From Saprospirales bacterium (lineage in GTDB: Bacteria; Bacteroidota; Bacteroidia; Chitinophagales; Saprospiraceae): 14,172 bases of DNA. The position numbers and the translations under genes were made by a program. The stretch spans positions 1 through 14,172 of the forward strand of contig PWJP01000282.1 in assembly GCA_003559985.1 (NCBI GenBank), in the 5' to 3' direction. Shown here one piece after another: positions 1 through 7,090 of the stretch; position 1 is the stretch's first letter, and each line of letters opens with the position of its first letter. The notes beneath the pieces are model-generated. The model was not told the origin of the DNA. It saw nothing but the letters and a program-made list of their open reading frames with translations, and did not search any database.

Positions 1-1073
1 ACTCCGGAGTGCAGGTGATAGGGGAGGTGCAGGCTGGATTTGCAGGTTTTTCGCTGCCCGCATTTGAGGGAGGTGTTTTTGCAAAATTGCTTCCGATAGC
101 TCTCACTATTACCCTAATTGGATTTGCGGAGAGTTACGCGGTGGCAAAAACCGTTCAATCCCGTCGAAAAAATTATCAACTGGACTCCAATAAGGAGCTG
201 GTGGGACTGGGATTGGCCAATTTCGCCGCCGGTTTCCTCAAGGGTATCCCCGTTACCGGCAGTTTCTCCAGAACTGCTATCAATGCCCACACAGGTGGAC
301 GAACCGGAATGTCTGCCATATTTAGTGCGTTGCTGGTAATTGGAACCATTTTCTTTTTCACTTCCCTTTTCTACTACTTGCCTAACGCAATTCTTGCCGC
401 GGTCATCATGGTGGCTGTTGTAGGCTTAATCAACGTAAAGGAGCCCGCGAAACTCTGGAAAAAAGACCGGGCGGATTTTTTTCTCCTGATTGTCACTTTT
501 CTGTCCACTCTTTTTGGCGGTATAGAAATCGGAATTGTAATAGGACTTTTGCTATCCATCGTACTGGTGGTTTTCAGAGCTTCAGTGCCACATATGGCAA
601 AACTGGGAAGGGTCCCCGGCACCAATCTCTACAGGAATACCGAGCGATTCAGCGACCTGGAGGAGTCAGACGAAATACTTATTTTCCGTATCGACGGACC
701 ATTGTATTTTGCCAATCTCGATTTTGTAAAAAGCCGTATTGACGATTGGATGAGAGAGAAAGGAGAAGACCTTCGAATGGTGGTTTTTAACGCCCACACG
801 CTTACCTCAATTGATAGTTCTGCCGCTCATGCGCTACAGGACTGGATACTGGATTGGAGAAGGAGGCATCTGGAAATATACATCACAGGGGCCAGGGGGC
901 CTGTTCGCGATAAACTCGACCGCTGGAATATCACCAATAAAGTCGGCGTGGACAACACCTTCAGCTCCAATGAGCACCTGTTTATGGCAAAAGAAGGGAA
1001 AATTGACAAAAAGGACAAAAAGAAACTAGACAAATACGCCTTGCAAAGCAACCCCAAAAAGAAATTGCTGTGA
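1..1073 (+). CDS. SulP-family anion permease, C-terminal part (5' end outside window)
   Basis: The frame is open to the window edge, so the gene starts upstream; the GTG at 9 is an internal codon. About 356 residues remain of a family usually 500-600 long. The visible part contains the last membrane helices of the SulP core, with the family-typical stretch PVTGSFSRTAINAHTGGRTG, followed by several hydrophobic segments up to about position 590. A C-terminal STAS domain (about 660-960) carries GPLYFAN and the conserved SIDSSAAHAL. The extreme C-terminus is a Lys-rich tail. SulP proteins sit in the inner membrane and move sulfate, bicarbonate or related anions, and the substrate cannot be read from the sequence. 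The next gene begins 71 bases after the stop on the same strand and is functionally unrelated. Confidence 0.93.
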   Translation, partial: SGVQVIGEVQAGFAGFSLPAFEGGVFAKLLPIALTITLIGFAESYAVAKTVQSRRKNYQLDSNKELVGLGLANFAAGFLKGIPVTGSFSRTAINAHTGGRTGMSAIFSALLVIGTIFFFTSLFYYLPNAILAAVIMVAVVGLINVKEPAKLWKKDRADFFLLIVTFLSTLFGGIEIGIVIGLLLSIVLVVFRASVPHMAKLGRVPGTNLYRNTERFSDLEESDEILIFRIDGPLYFANLDFVKSRIDDWMREKGEDLRMVVFNAHTLTSIDSSAAHALQDWILDWRRRHLEIYITGARGPVRDKLDRWNITNKVGVDNTFSSNEHLFMAKEGKIDKKDKKKLDKYALQSNPKKKLL

Positions 1074-1144
1074 AATAAAATCCGGTGATTTTTAAATCAA
1101 TTATTGCCGTGCGGTTGTTTGGCAACTGGTAATAAACAGACCGA

Positions 1145-2182
1145 ATGTGTAAGAAGGAAAATAAGACAGGGGATTCAGCCGAATCTCGAAAAAAAGACCA
1201 CATTGAACTAGCTTTTCAGGCGAGACAGGAATCCGCGGCCATTGATTCCAGGTTTTGGTACGAACCCGTACTCAGCCCTCACCCGACGGTTTATGAAGAA
1301 GCCGAACCCTTTGCTTTCGCCGGAAAAAAACTTCGTGTACCTGTCTGGGTATCCAGTATGACGGGCGGTACCCAAATGGCCGAAACCATCAACCGGAACC
1401 TTTGCAGGGCTTGCCGGGAATTCGGAATGGGTTTTGGTCTTGGGTCCTGCAGGAGCCTGCTGGAGGGCGATAAGTCCCGCCTCCCGGATTTTGATTTCCG
1501 CGATACCATTGGTGACGACCAGCCCTTTTACGCCAATCTCGGTATTGCCCAATTGCATCCCTTTGCAAAAAATGGGAATTGGACCCAGGTTGAAGACCTG
1601 GTGCAATTGCTGCGTGCAGATGGGCTGTTCATTCACGTGAATCCATTGCAGGAGGCCATGCAGCCAGAGGGAGACCGGTTTGAGCTCAGTCCCCTTGAGA
1701 TTATCAGGTCCGCTGTTAATAGCACTGGATTGAGGATTGTCGTCAAGGAAGTAGGGCAGGGCTTTGGCAGAGCCAGTATGCGAGAATTGTTTAAACTGCC
1801 CCTTCAGGCTGTGGAATTCGGGGCTCATGGAGGAACCAATTTCAGCAAACTGGAACTACTCAGATCCGATGAGCAAAAAATGAAGACCTTTGCACCGCTC
1901 ACTCAGATAGGTCATACCGCCGGGGAGATGGTTGAAATTTCCAATGAGTTGAAAGAAGAACTCGGTGAAAAATGCCAGGTCCGGGAGTTGATTGTTTCCG
2001 GGGGCGTAAGAGACTACCTGGATGGATACTACTTCACCCAAAAGTCGCATTTTCGCGCCATTTACGGACAGGCCAGTGGGTTTTTGAAGTACGCCACGGG
2101 AGATTACGAGGACCTCAGGACGCATGTAATTAGTCAACTGCGCGGATATTATTTGGCCAAAGCCTTTTTGCGGATAAAATAA
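1145..2182 (+). CDS. fni: Type 2 isopentenyl-diphosphate delta-isomerase (FMN-dependent)
   Basis: Interconverts isopentenyl and dimethylallyl diphosphate in the cytoplasm, using FMN, NAD(P)H and Mg2+. The 345-residue protein has the normal family length and shows the family motifs in order: RKKDHIEL (15-22), SSMTGG (70-75), HVNPLQE (164-170) with the Gln169/Glu170 pair expected to act in proton transfer and metal binding, QPEGD (173-177), VKEVG (200-204), GGTNF (229-233) and SGGVRDYLD (285-293, phosphate binding of FMN). The ATG at 1145 places RKKDHIEL close to the N-terminus as in the family; no clear Shine-Dalgarno sequence precedes it, as is usual in Bacteroidota. It lies 64 bases upstream of HMG-CoA reductase, so the two probably act in the same mevalonate-route isoprenoid pathway. 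It is unrelated to the type 1 (Nudix) isomerase. Confidence 0.95.
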   Translation: MCKKENKTGDSAESRKKDHIELAFQARQESAAIDSRFWYEPVLSPHPTVYEEAEPFAFAGKKLRVPVWVSSMTGGTQMAETINRNLCRACREFGMGFGLGSCRSLLEGDKSRLPDFDFRDTIGDDQPFYANLGIAQLHPFAKNGNWTQVEDLVQLLRADGLFIHVNPLQEAMQPEGDRFELSPLEIIRSAVNSTGLRIVVKEVGQGFGRASMRELFKLPLQAVEFGAHGGTNFSKLELLRSDEQKMKTFAPLTQIGHTAGEMVEISNELKEELGEKCQVRELIVSGGVRDYLDGYYFTQKSHFRAIYGQASGFLKYATGDYEDLRTHVISQLRGYYLAKAFLRIK

Positions 2183-2206
2183 ATTGCCAACTTTGCACTA
2201 CAAAGT
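2167..2206 (+). promoter_or_regulatory. Possible promoter with dyad upstream of mvaA
   Basis: TTTG (2167-2170), a 17-base spacer and CAACTTTG (2188-2195) resemble the Bacteroidota -33/-7 promoter, with one mismatch in the -7 box TAnnTTTG. The -7 box is also the left arm of a perfect 6-bp inverted repeat, ACTTTG-CACTA-CAAAGT (2190-2206). The site overlaps the end of fni, so mvaA could have its own start point as well as read-through. This is pattern matching only. Confidence 0.3.
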
Positions 2207-2246
2207 CTGTTAGGCGGTGGGTTATTCCTGCTGAAGACCATTAGAA

Positions 2247-3596
2247 ATGATGAAAGGAAAAAACGATAGATCAATCAGGGGTTTTTCGAGACTCAGCAAA
2301 CAGGAAAAACTGAACTGGGTTTGCGAAAACTTCTTCGGGGATTCAGAAAGTGCGCAGGAAACTTTTGAAATGTTTCACCTGAGCGACCCGGATGTGCAAA
2401 ACATTTTCGACGGCTTTTCTGAAAATACCATCTCCAATCATATCCTCCCTTACGGCGTGGCCCCCAATTTTTTGATCAACAATAAGACCTATTGCATTCC
2501 CATGGTCATCGAAGAGAGCTCGGTAGTTGCAGCAGCTTCCAGTGCCTCTAAATTTTGGGCCCAAAGGGGTGGTTTTCAATACGAGATAAAGGACGTTGAA
2601 AAAATTGGCCAGATACACTTCTTTTGGAGTGGTGACCCCGACTCTCTCAAACAGCTTTTTAACAGCGAACTGAAAAGTGACCTGAATCACCACATCGCTC
2701 CCTTTGTAAAGAATATGGAAAAGCGGGGCGGGGGCGTAAGAGAAATAATGCTCACTGATAAAACCGAGGAACTGGATAATTACTACCAGCTGGTTCTCAC
2801 CTTTGACACCTGCGATTCCATGGGTGCCAATTTTATCAATACCATACTGGAGGAGTGCCTCAAAAGATTGAAATGGCTTTTTGCCAATCGAGAAGATTTG
2901 AAAAATGGAGATCAGCCTGAGTTTTTAATGGCCATTCTGTCAAATTACACCCCGGATTGTCTGGTCAGAGCCTGGGTGGAGTGCTCTGTGGACTCACTTC
3001 ACCACCCCCAATCTTCACTCACAGCCGCTGAGTTTGCCGATCGTTTTCACAAGGCAGTTAAAATTGCGCAATTGGACAAATACCGCGCTGTTACCCACAA
3101 TAAAGGGGTGTTCAACGGCCTGGATGCTGTGGTTTTGGCGACGGGCAATGATTTTCGGGCAGTGGAGTCATGCGGCCATGCTTTTGCCGCCCGGAGTGGT
3201 CGTTACCAAAGCCTGACCGATTGCAGTGTGGAAAATGGTGTTTTCAAATTCAGCCTGGATATTCCGCTCGCCATTGGAACAGTGGGTGGGTTGACCTGCC
3301 TTCATCCGCTGGCAAAAAGGTCGCTGGAAATGCTCGGAAATCCCGGTGCCCGGGAGTTGATGGGTATAGCAGCCTGTACTGGACTGGCTCAAAATTTTGC
3401 TGCCATTCGCTCGCTGATTACCACCGGTATTCAATACGGACACATGAAAATGCATCTGGAAAATATTCTAAACCACCTCAATGCCTCGCCGGAAGAATCC
3501 GAGAAAGCTGCCCTCTATTTTGAGTCCCGAATCATTTCCTTCAATTCCGTGAGAAATTTCCTGGAAAATGTCCGATGTGCCAGACCTGTGAAATAA
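2247..3596 (+). CDS. mvaA: Hydroxymethylglutaryl-CoA reductase, class II (degradative type)
   Basis: Reduces HMG-CoA to mevalonate, the committed step of the mevalonate pathway (class II enzymes can run either way). The 449-residue protein is slightly longer than the usual ~430. The catalytic set of the Pseudomonas mevalonii enzyme can be placed: the Glu in IEESSVVAAAS (89-99), Lys286 in NKGVFNG, Asp302 in ATGNDFRA, exactly 16 residues after the Lys as in the model enzyme, and His399 in GIQYGHMKMH. The small-domain motif DSMGANFINT (190-199) follows the class II pattern. With an isomerase upstream and a GHMP kinase downstream, a biosynthetic role is more likely than mevalonate degradation. 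The start ATG at 2247 is one codon before a second ATG (2250), and either could be used. Confidence 0.96.
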   Translation: MMKGKNDRSIRGFSRLSKQEKLNWVCENFFGDSESAQETFEMFHLSDPDVQNIFDGFSENTISNHILPYGVAPNFLINNKTYCIPMVIEESSVVAAASSASKFWAQRGGFQYEIKDVEKIGQIHFFWSGDPDSLKQLFNSELKSDLNHHIAPFVKNMEKRGGGVREIMLTDKTEELDNYYQLVLTFDTCDSMGANFINTILEECLKRLKWLFANREDLKNGDQPEFLMAILSNYTPDCLVRAWVECSVDSLHHPQSSLTAAEFADRFHKAVKIAQLDKYRAVTHNKGVFNGLDAVVLATGNDFRAVESCGHAFAARSGRYQSLTDCSVENGVFKFSLDIPLAIGTVGGLTCLHPLAKRSLEMLGNPGARELMGIAACTGLAQNFAAIRSLITTGIQYGHMKMHLENILNHLNASPEESEKAALYFESRIISFNSVRNFLENVRCARPVK

Positions 3597-3602
3597 AGGC
3601 TT

Positions 3603-3628
3603 TTATTTATTTGTAAATAATTGTTTTT
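3603..3628 (+). terminator. Possible weak terminator after mvaA
   Basis: A perfect 7-bp A/T-only inverted repeat, TTATTTA-TTTG-TAAATAA (3603-3620), is followed by TTGTTTTT just after the mvaA stop. The stem has no G/C, so it would be a weak intrinsic terminator. Its position between two genes, the second with a candidate promoter, supports the call modestly. Confidence 0.35.
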
Positions 3629-3703
3629 CAGTATAAAAAACCAGCCCGCTAAGTTTTTTATAATTTTCTTCATATTTTCCGTATAAAATTTTTTAACATA
3701 TAA

Positions 3704-3727
3704 TATTGTCATATATTTGCGACAATA
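3704..3727 (+). promoter_or_regulatory. Candidate promoter with operator-like dyad before the GHMP kinase
   Basis: TATATTTG (3712-3719) is a perfect match to the Bacteroidota -7 element TAnnTTTG. It sits about 35 bases before the kinase start in a very A/T-rich stretch. It lies within a perfect 7-bp inverted repeat, TATTGTC (3704-3710) and GACAATA (3721-3727), separated by 10 bases. A dyad centred on the -7 box is where a dimeric repressor would block transcription. No clear -33 TTTG is visible. Confidence 0.45.
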
Positions 3728-3754
3728 AAATATGTTCCTATTTTTAGGTCCAAA

Positions 3755-4714
3755 TTGACTAAAGCGATCGAAACGTACTACGGAAAGGGTAAGTTAATGG
3801 TGACCGGTGAGTATTTTGTACTCCGGGGTGCCACTGCATTTGCATTGCCTGTGCGCATGGGACAACACCTTGAAGTGAAGAAGGGTCGGGGATCAGACAT
3901 TAAGTGGAATGCACTTGACCCCGACGGGAACACCTGGTTCAAGGGCGTTTGCTCGCTTTTTGACATGAAGTTCGAGAAGTCCACAGACGAGCAGGTCGCT
4001 GAAAAACTATCAGCCATTCTAAATGAGGCCTGCAGACTGAATTCAGATTTTCTATCCCAGTGGTACGGATTCAAAATAACGACGAAGCTGGAATTTAACA
4101 GAGAGTGGGGCCTGGGTTCATCTTCCTCGCTGGTTTACTGTATAGCACAATGGGCCGATGTGGAAGCCTATGAACTTTACGATCGCACATTTGGCGGGTC
4201 CGGTTACGACATTGCTTGCGCCCGGGCAGATTCGCCGCTTCTTTACACCAGAAACGAGGAAAACATAAAAATCAGCTACCTGGATTTCAATCCCGGCTTT
4301 GTAAATAATCTTCATTTCGTCTATCTCGGACAGAAAAAGAACAGCCGCGAGGCCATTGCCCATTTTGAGGAAAAGTCTAATGGCATAATGCAATCACAAG
4401 TCGATGAGATCAGCGAACTCAGCAGAGCATGTGCAGCTTCGACCTCCCTTGATGAATTTTCAAGAAACCTGGTAGAGACCGAGAACATGGTTTCATCGCT
4501 ACTTGGATTCACTCGTGTTCAGGATGAGCTATTCAGCGATTTTGAAGGGGTGGTAAAAAGCCTCGGTGCATGGGGTGGTGATTTTGCATTGGTAGCCTCT
4601 CCGCTTCCCGCCGACAGGATTGCCTCTTACTTTCAATCCAAAGGACTGGATGTGGTTATCCCCTTCGAAGAACTCGTGGCAAGAGAAGGACAGCCCGCTG
4701 CAATGGCTGAGTGA
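3755..4714 (+). CDS. GYDIA-family GHMP kinase, probable mevalonate-pathway kinase
   Basis: Belongs to the GHMP kinase superfamily (galacto-, homoserine, mevalonate and phosphomevalonate kinases), which phosphorylate small hydroxyl or phosphate substrates from ATP. The 319-residue protein shows an N-terminal GKLMVTGEYFVLRGATAFAL (12-31), the ATP-binding GLGSSSS (119-125), GSGYDIA (148-154), which gives this Bacteroidota family its name, and the third GHMP motif as LGAWGGDFAL (270-279). I chose the TTG at 3755 because it puts the GKLMVTGEY motif at the family-typical distance from the N-terminus; the ATG at 3732 is out of frame. The neighbouring HMG-CoA reductase points to mevalonate or phosphomevalonate as substrate, but this is inference. 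It is 158 bases downstream of mvaA, probably with its own promoter. Confidence 0.88.
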   Translation: MTKAIETYYGKGKLMVTGEYFVLRGATAFALPVRMGQHLEVKKGRGSDIKWNALDPDGNTWFKGVCSLFDMKFEKSTDEQVAEKLSAILNEACRLNSDFLSQWYGFKITTKLEFNREWGLGSSSSLVYCIAQWADVEAYELYDRTFGGSGYDIACARADSPLLYTRNEENIKISYLDFNPGFVNNLHFVYLGQKKNSREAIAHFEEKSNGIMQSQVDEISELSRACAASTSLDEFSRNLVETENMVSSLLGFTRVQDELFSDFEGVVKSLGAWGGDFALVASPLPADRIASYFQSKGLDVVIPFEELVAREGQPAAMAE

Positions 4715-4900
4715 CGTGAGCTGGAAATTTTTTTCCCGGCCCCCGTTCCCCTAATTTAGTATTTTGTTAATAAATATGCCCTGGCTTGCGTTCATAGTAT
4801 TAGCTTGTCTGTAAGAGGTCACACAAATTTTTTTCCAAAAGATGTTAGTGACAGGCAGCGTTTTTTGTATTAATGGTTTCTCATAATTGTAATTAACCCG

Positions 4901-5443
4901 GTGGAGTTGACTGACCGCGAAATTATTGAAGGTTGTTTAAAATCGGACAGAGAATGTGAACAACTGCTTTACGAGCGATTCGCCCCAAAGATGTTCGCCC
5001 TCTGCCTGAGGTATGCACGCAACCGGGTTGAAGCGGAAGATATAATGCAGAATGGATTTATCCGGGTCTATAATAAATTGCATACATTTAAGCACAAAGG
5101 CTCGTTTGAAGGTTGGATCAGGAGAATTATGGTGCATTCCGCCATAAAATTTCTCAAGAAGAGTTCAAACAAAAACGAGTTTAGTACGCTTGAAGATGTG
5201 AAGGAGAAAAAAGTGGAGAGCAAAGCGGTAGAGAATATTTCAGAGGCCGAATTGCTGGAACTTATAAACTCTATGCCGGATGGTTACAAGGTAGTTTTTA
5301 ACCTGTATGTGATTGAGGGTTATAAACACAGTGAAATTGCGGATATGTTGGAAATCCAGGAGAGTACTTCCAGGTCCCAGTTGCTTAAGGCCAGAAAGTT
5401 CCTCCAGGATGCATTGAAGAATTTGCAGTTGATATTGATATAA
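4901..5443 (+). CDS. RNA polymerase sigma-70 factor, ECF-like
   Basis: A 180-residue group IV-like sigma factor with only regions 2 and 4. Region 2 (about 23-88) includes VEAEDIMQNGFIRVYNKL and GSFEGWIRRI, a form typical of Bacteroidota sigma factors. Region 4 (about 116-172) includes LLELINSMPDGYKVVFNLYV and the helix-turn-helix HSEIADMLEIQESTSRSQL. It would direct RNA polymerase to a small regulon. The start is GTG at 4901: an in-frame stop at 4871 leaves little room upstream, and this start gives the family-typical N-terminus. The stop is only 9 bases before the next gene, which looks like its anti-sigma partner, so the two are almost certainly co-transcribed. I could not define a promoter in the 186 bases upstream; a spaced GTCAC/GTGAC pair (4818-4822, 4848-4852) is the only symmetry noted there. 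Confidence 0.93.
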   Translation: MELTDREIIEGCLKSDRECEQLLYERFAPKMFALCLRYARNRVEAEDIMQNGFIRVYNKLHTFKHKGSFEGWIRRIMVHSAIKFLKKSSNKNEFSTLEDVKEKKVESKAVENISEAELLELINSMPDGYKVVFNLYVIEGYKHSEIADMLEIQESTSRSQLLKARKFLQDALKNLQLILI

Positions 5444-5452
5444 TATAAATGA

Positions 5453-7000
5453 ATGGACTTGAGTCAACAATATATCGACAAACTCTTTAGCTCCAAATTG
5501 GGCAACCACGCGGTGGATCCGCCCGGTCATATTTGGAGCAATATAGTCCGCCAGCGCAAAATGGCCGCTCTGCGCCGTAAGTTGCTGATTGGCTTGCTCA
5601 TTGCATTGCTACTGGCGCTTCTGATTTGGCTGCTGCTGCCCACTCGTGGAGAAATTTCCGCTGTGGCTGCCAGTGATGCCGCCCCTGACCCGACTCCCAC
5701 TCAAACATACAGTGTGCCTGCAGATGCTGAAGATAGAGATCAGGAGATTTGGAGTCAATCCGAATCCGGTTATGAAGATGAAAGTATATCCGCCTCCCCG
5801 GAAGATATGATGCCGGGAGAGATGCAAAGTGGTACCCGCTCCGATCGCATGGGTGAAAACTTTGAGTCCGCAACCCCTTCTTCTGGAACATCTACAAGCG
5901 CTGAAAGAACTTCAGGCAGTGCTGCTGAGACTTCCCATACCTCCGGCCCCGAACTTTCCGGTCAATCACCCGATGGCAGTTCTTCCGGTGATTATTTAGA
6001 AGCCGGTGGAGATATGTTGCCTGGCTTGGGTGATGGTTTGGCGGTAGAGGAAAACATACTGGCAGAGCCTTTTGAATCTGAGGGTGATTTAGCCGCTGAA
6101 GGCATGGAGGAAGAATCCGTTTTTGTCAGAAGAGCTGCGATGGAATTGCTCGGGGTGGAGAGTTGGAGAGAGAGGATGGGACAGCGCCTATCGGAGGAAA
6201 AACACTCGGCTCTGAATTTGAACCACTGCGCAATCCGCAACAATCCCAATTGCTTTGAACCACTGATTCCGCTGAGGTATTTTGCCCTGGATGTCATGGC
6301 CGGTCCCGATTTTTTTAGCAAGACATTGGACCCTTCATCACCGGAGTTCCGGGAGTGGGTCGATGCCAGAGAAGAAACCGAATCTTATGTGATTTCCTAC
6401 GGAGCCACAGCCAGAATATCAGCCATTCTTCAAAACGGTTTTGCACTTAGAACCGGAGTATCTATCAATCAAATCAATGAAAAATTCAGGTTTACAGACC
6501 CCGATGAGGAGCGCAGTAGGGTGGTCAATGTTTTGATCGACACTATTATTAATGCGCCCATGGATACCACCTTTGTCTTCGATACTTTGTCTATTATTGA
6601 GTCCGGTGAGCGGGTCCGCACGGTCTATAACCGCTACCAAATGATTGACATCCCGGTGGTTTTTGGCTACGAATTTAATTCCGGAAACTGGACTTTTGCT
6701 CCCTCTGCCGGCTTTATGTTCAATATTGCATTTGCACGTAGGGGTGAAATAATATCTGCCTCCGGTGAGCCGATGTCATTTGAAGATGGGGAGACCGGCA
6801 GAAATATTTTCCGGGCGAAATTGGGGATGAGCGTCACCGGTAGTTTTGGAGTGGGCTATCGCCTCGACAGCCGGTACTCCATTATGGTAGAACCCAGGTT
6901 TATTTATCGCGTAAATCCCATAACCGTCAGCGAGCATCCGGTATCCCAAAACTACTTTACCTACGGGGTGCAGGCTGGTATTCGTTACCGGTTTAGATAA
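5453..7000 (+). CDS. Putative dual membrane-spanning anti-sigma factor / outer-membrane beta-barrel protein
   Basis: A 515-residue protein of unusual layout. Residues 1-43 are hydrophilic and end in RRK; they contain KLGNHAVDPPGHIWSNI, resembling the short cytoplasmic segment of Bacteroidota anti-sigma proteins. One strongly hydrophobic helix follows (44-62), and the preceding basic residues predict a cytoplasmic N-terminus. Residues 65 to about 225 are low-complexity, rich in Ser, Gly, Glu, Asp and Pro, and presumably disordered in the periplasm. CAIRNNPNC (259-267) could form a disulfide. From about 274 to the end, alternating beta-strands (for example FGYEFNSGNWTFAPSAGFMF) and the C-terminal GVQAGIRYRFR indicate an outer-membrane barrel of the PorT/OMP type. 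This matches the Dma proteins of Bacteroides thetaiotaomicron, which couple the outer membrane to a sigma factor. Alternative: residues 44-72 are a cleaved signal peptide (AVA at 70-72), which would make it an ordinary outer-membrane protein. Confidence 0.75.
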   Translation: MDLSQQYIDKLFSSKLGNHAVDPPGHIWSNIVRQRKMAALRRKLLIGLLIALLLALLIWLLLPTRGEISAVAASDAAPDPTPTQTYSVPADAEDRDQEIWSQSESGYEDESISASPEDMMPGEMQSGTRSDRMGENFESATPSSGTSTSAERTSGSAAETSHTSGPELSGQSPDGSSSGDYLEAGGDMLPGLGDGLAVEENILAEPFESEGDLAAEGMEEESVFVRRAAMELLGVESWRERMGQRLSEEKHSALNLNHCAIRNNPNCFEPLIPLRYFALDVMAGPDFFSKTLDPSSPEFREWVDAREETESYVISYGATARISAILQNGFALRTGVSINQINEKFRFTDPDEERSRVVNVLIDTIINAPMDTTFVFDTLSIIESGERVRTVYNRYQMIDIPVVFGYEFNSGNWTFAPSAGFMFNIAFARRGEIISASGEPMSFEDGETGRNIFRAKLGMSVTGSFGVGYRLDSRYSIMVEPRFIYRVNPITVSEHPVSQNYFTYGVQAGIRYRFR

Positions 7001-7090
7001 ATTTTATTGCTCAGGCAACAAAACCATGGTCTCAAGTTGTCTGATATCTGTTATTTGCTTTATGCATAAAAAATATTGAAAAGTTTACCG

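Noticed and set aside
1208..1828. 206-codon minus-strand frame opposite fni
   Set aside because: It is a shadow of the well-supported isomerase gene on the other strand.
4818..4852. GTCAC/GTGAC symmetry upstream of the sigma gene as an autoregulatory site
   Set aside because: The arms are only 5 bp with a 25-base spacer, which is expected by chance; noted but not supported as a site.
5662..5674. Signal peptidase cleavage site AVA in the barrel protein
   Set aside because: The site lies about ten residues beyond the hydrophobic core, which itself follows a 43-residue N-region; this fits a retained membrane anchor better than a cleaved signal peptide. It stays the main alternative.
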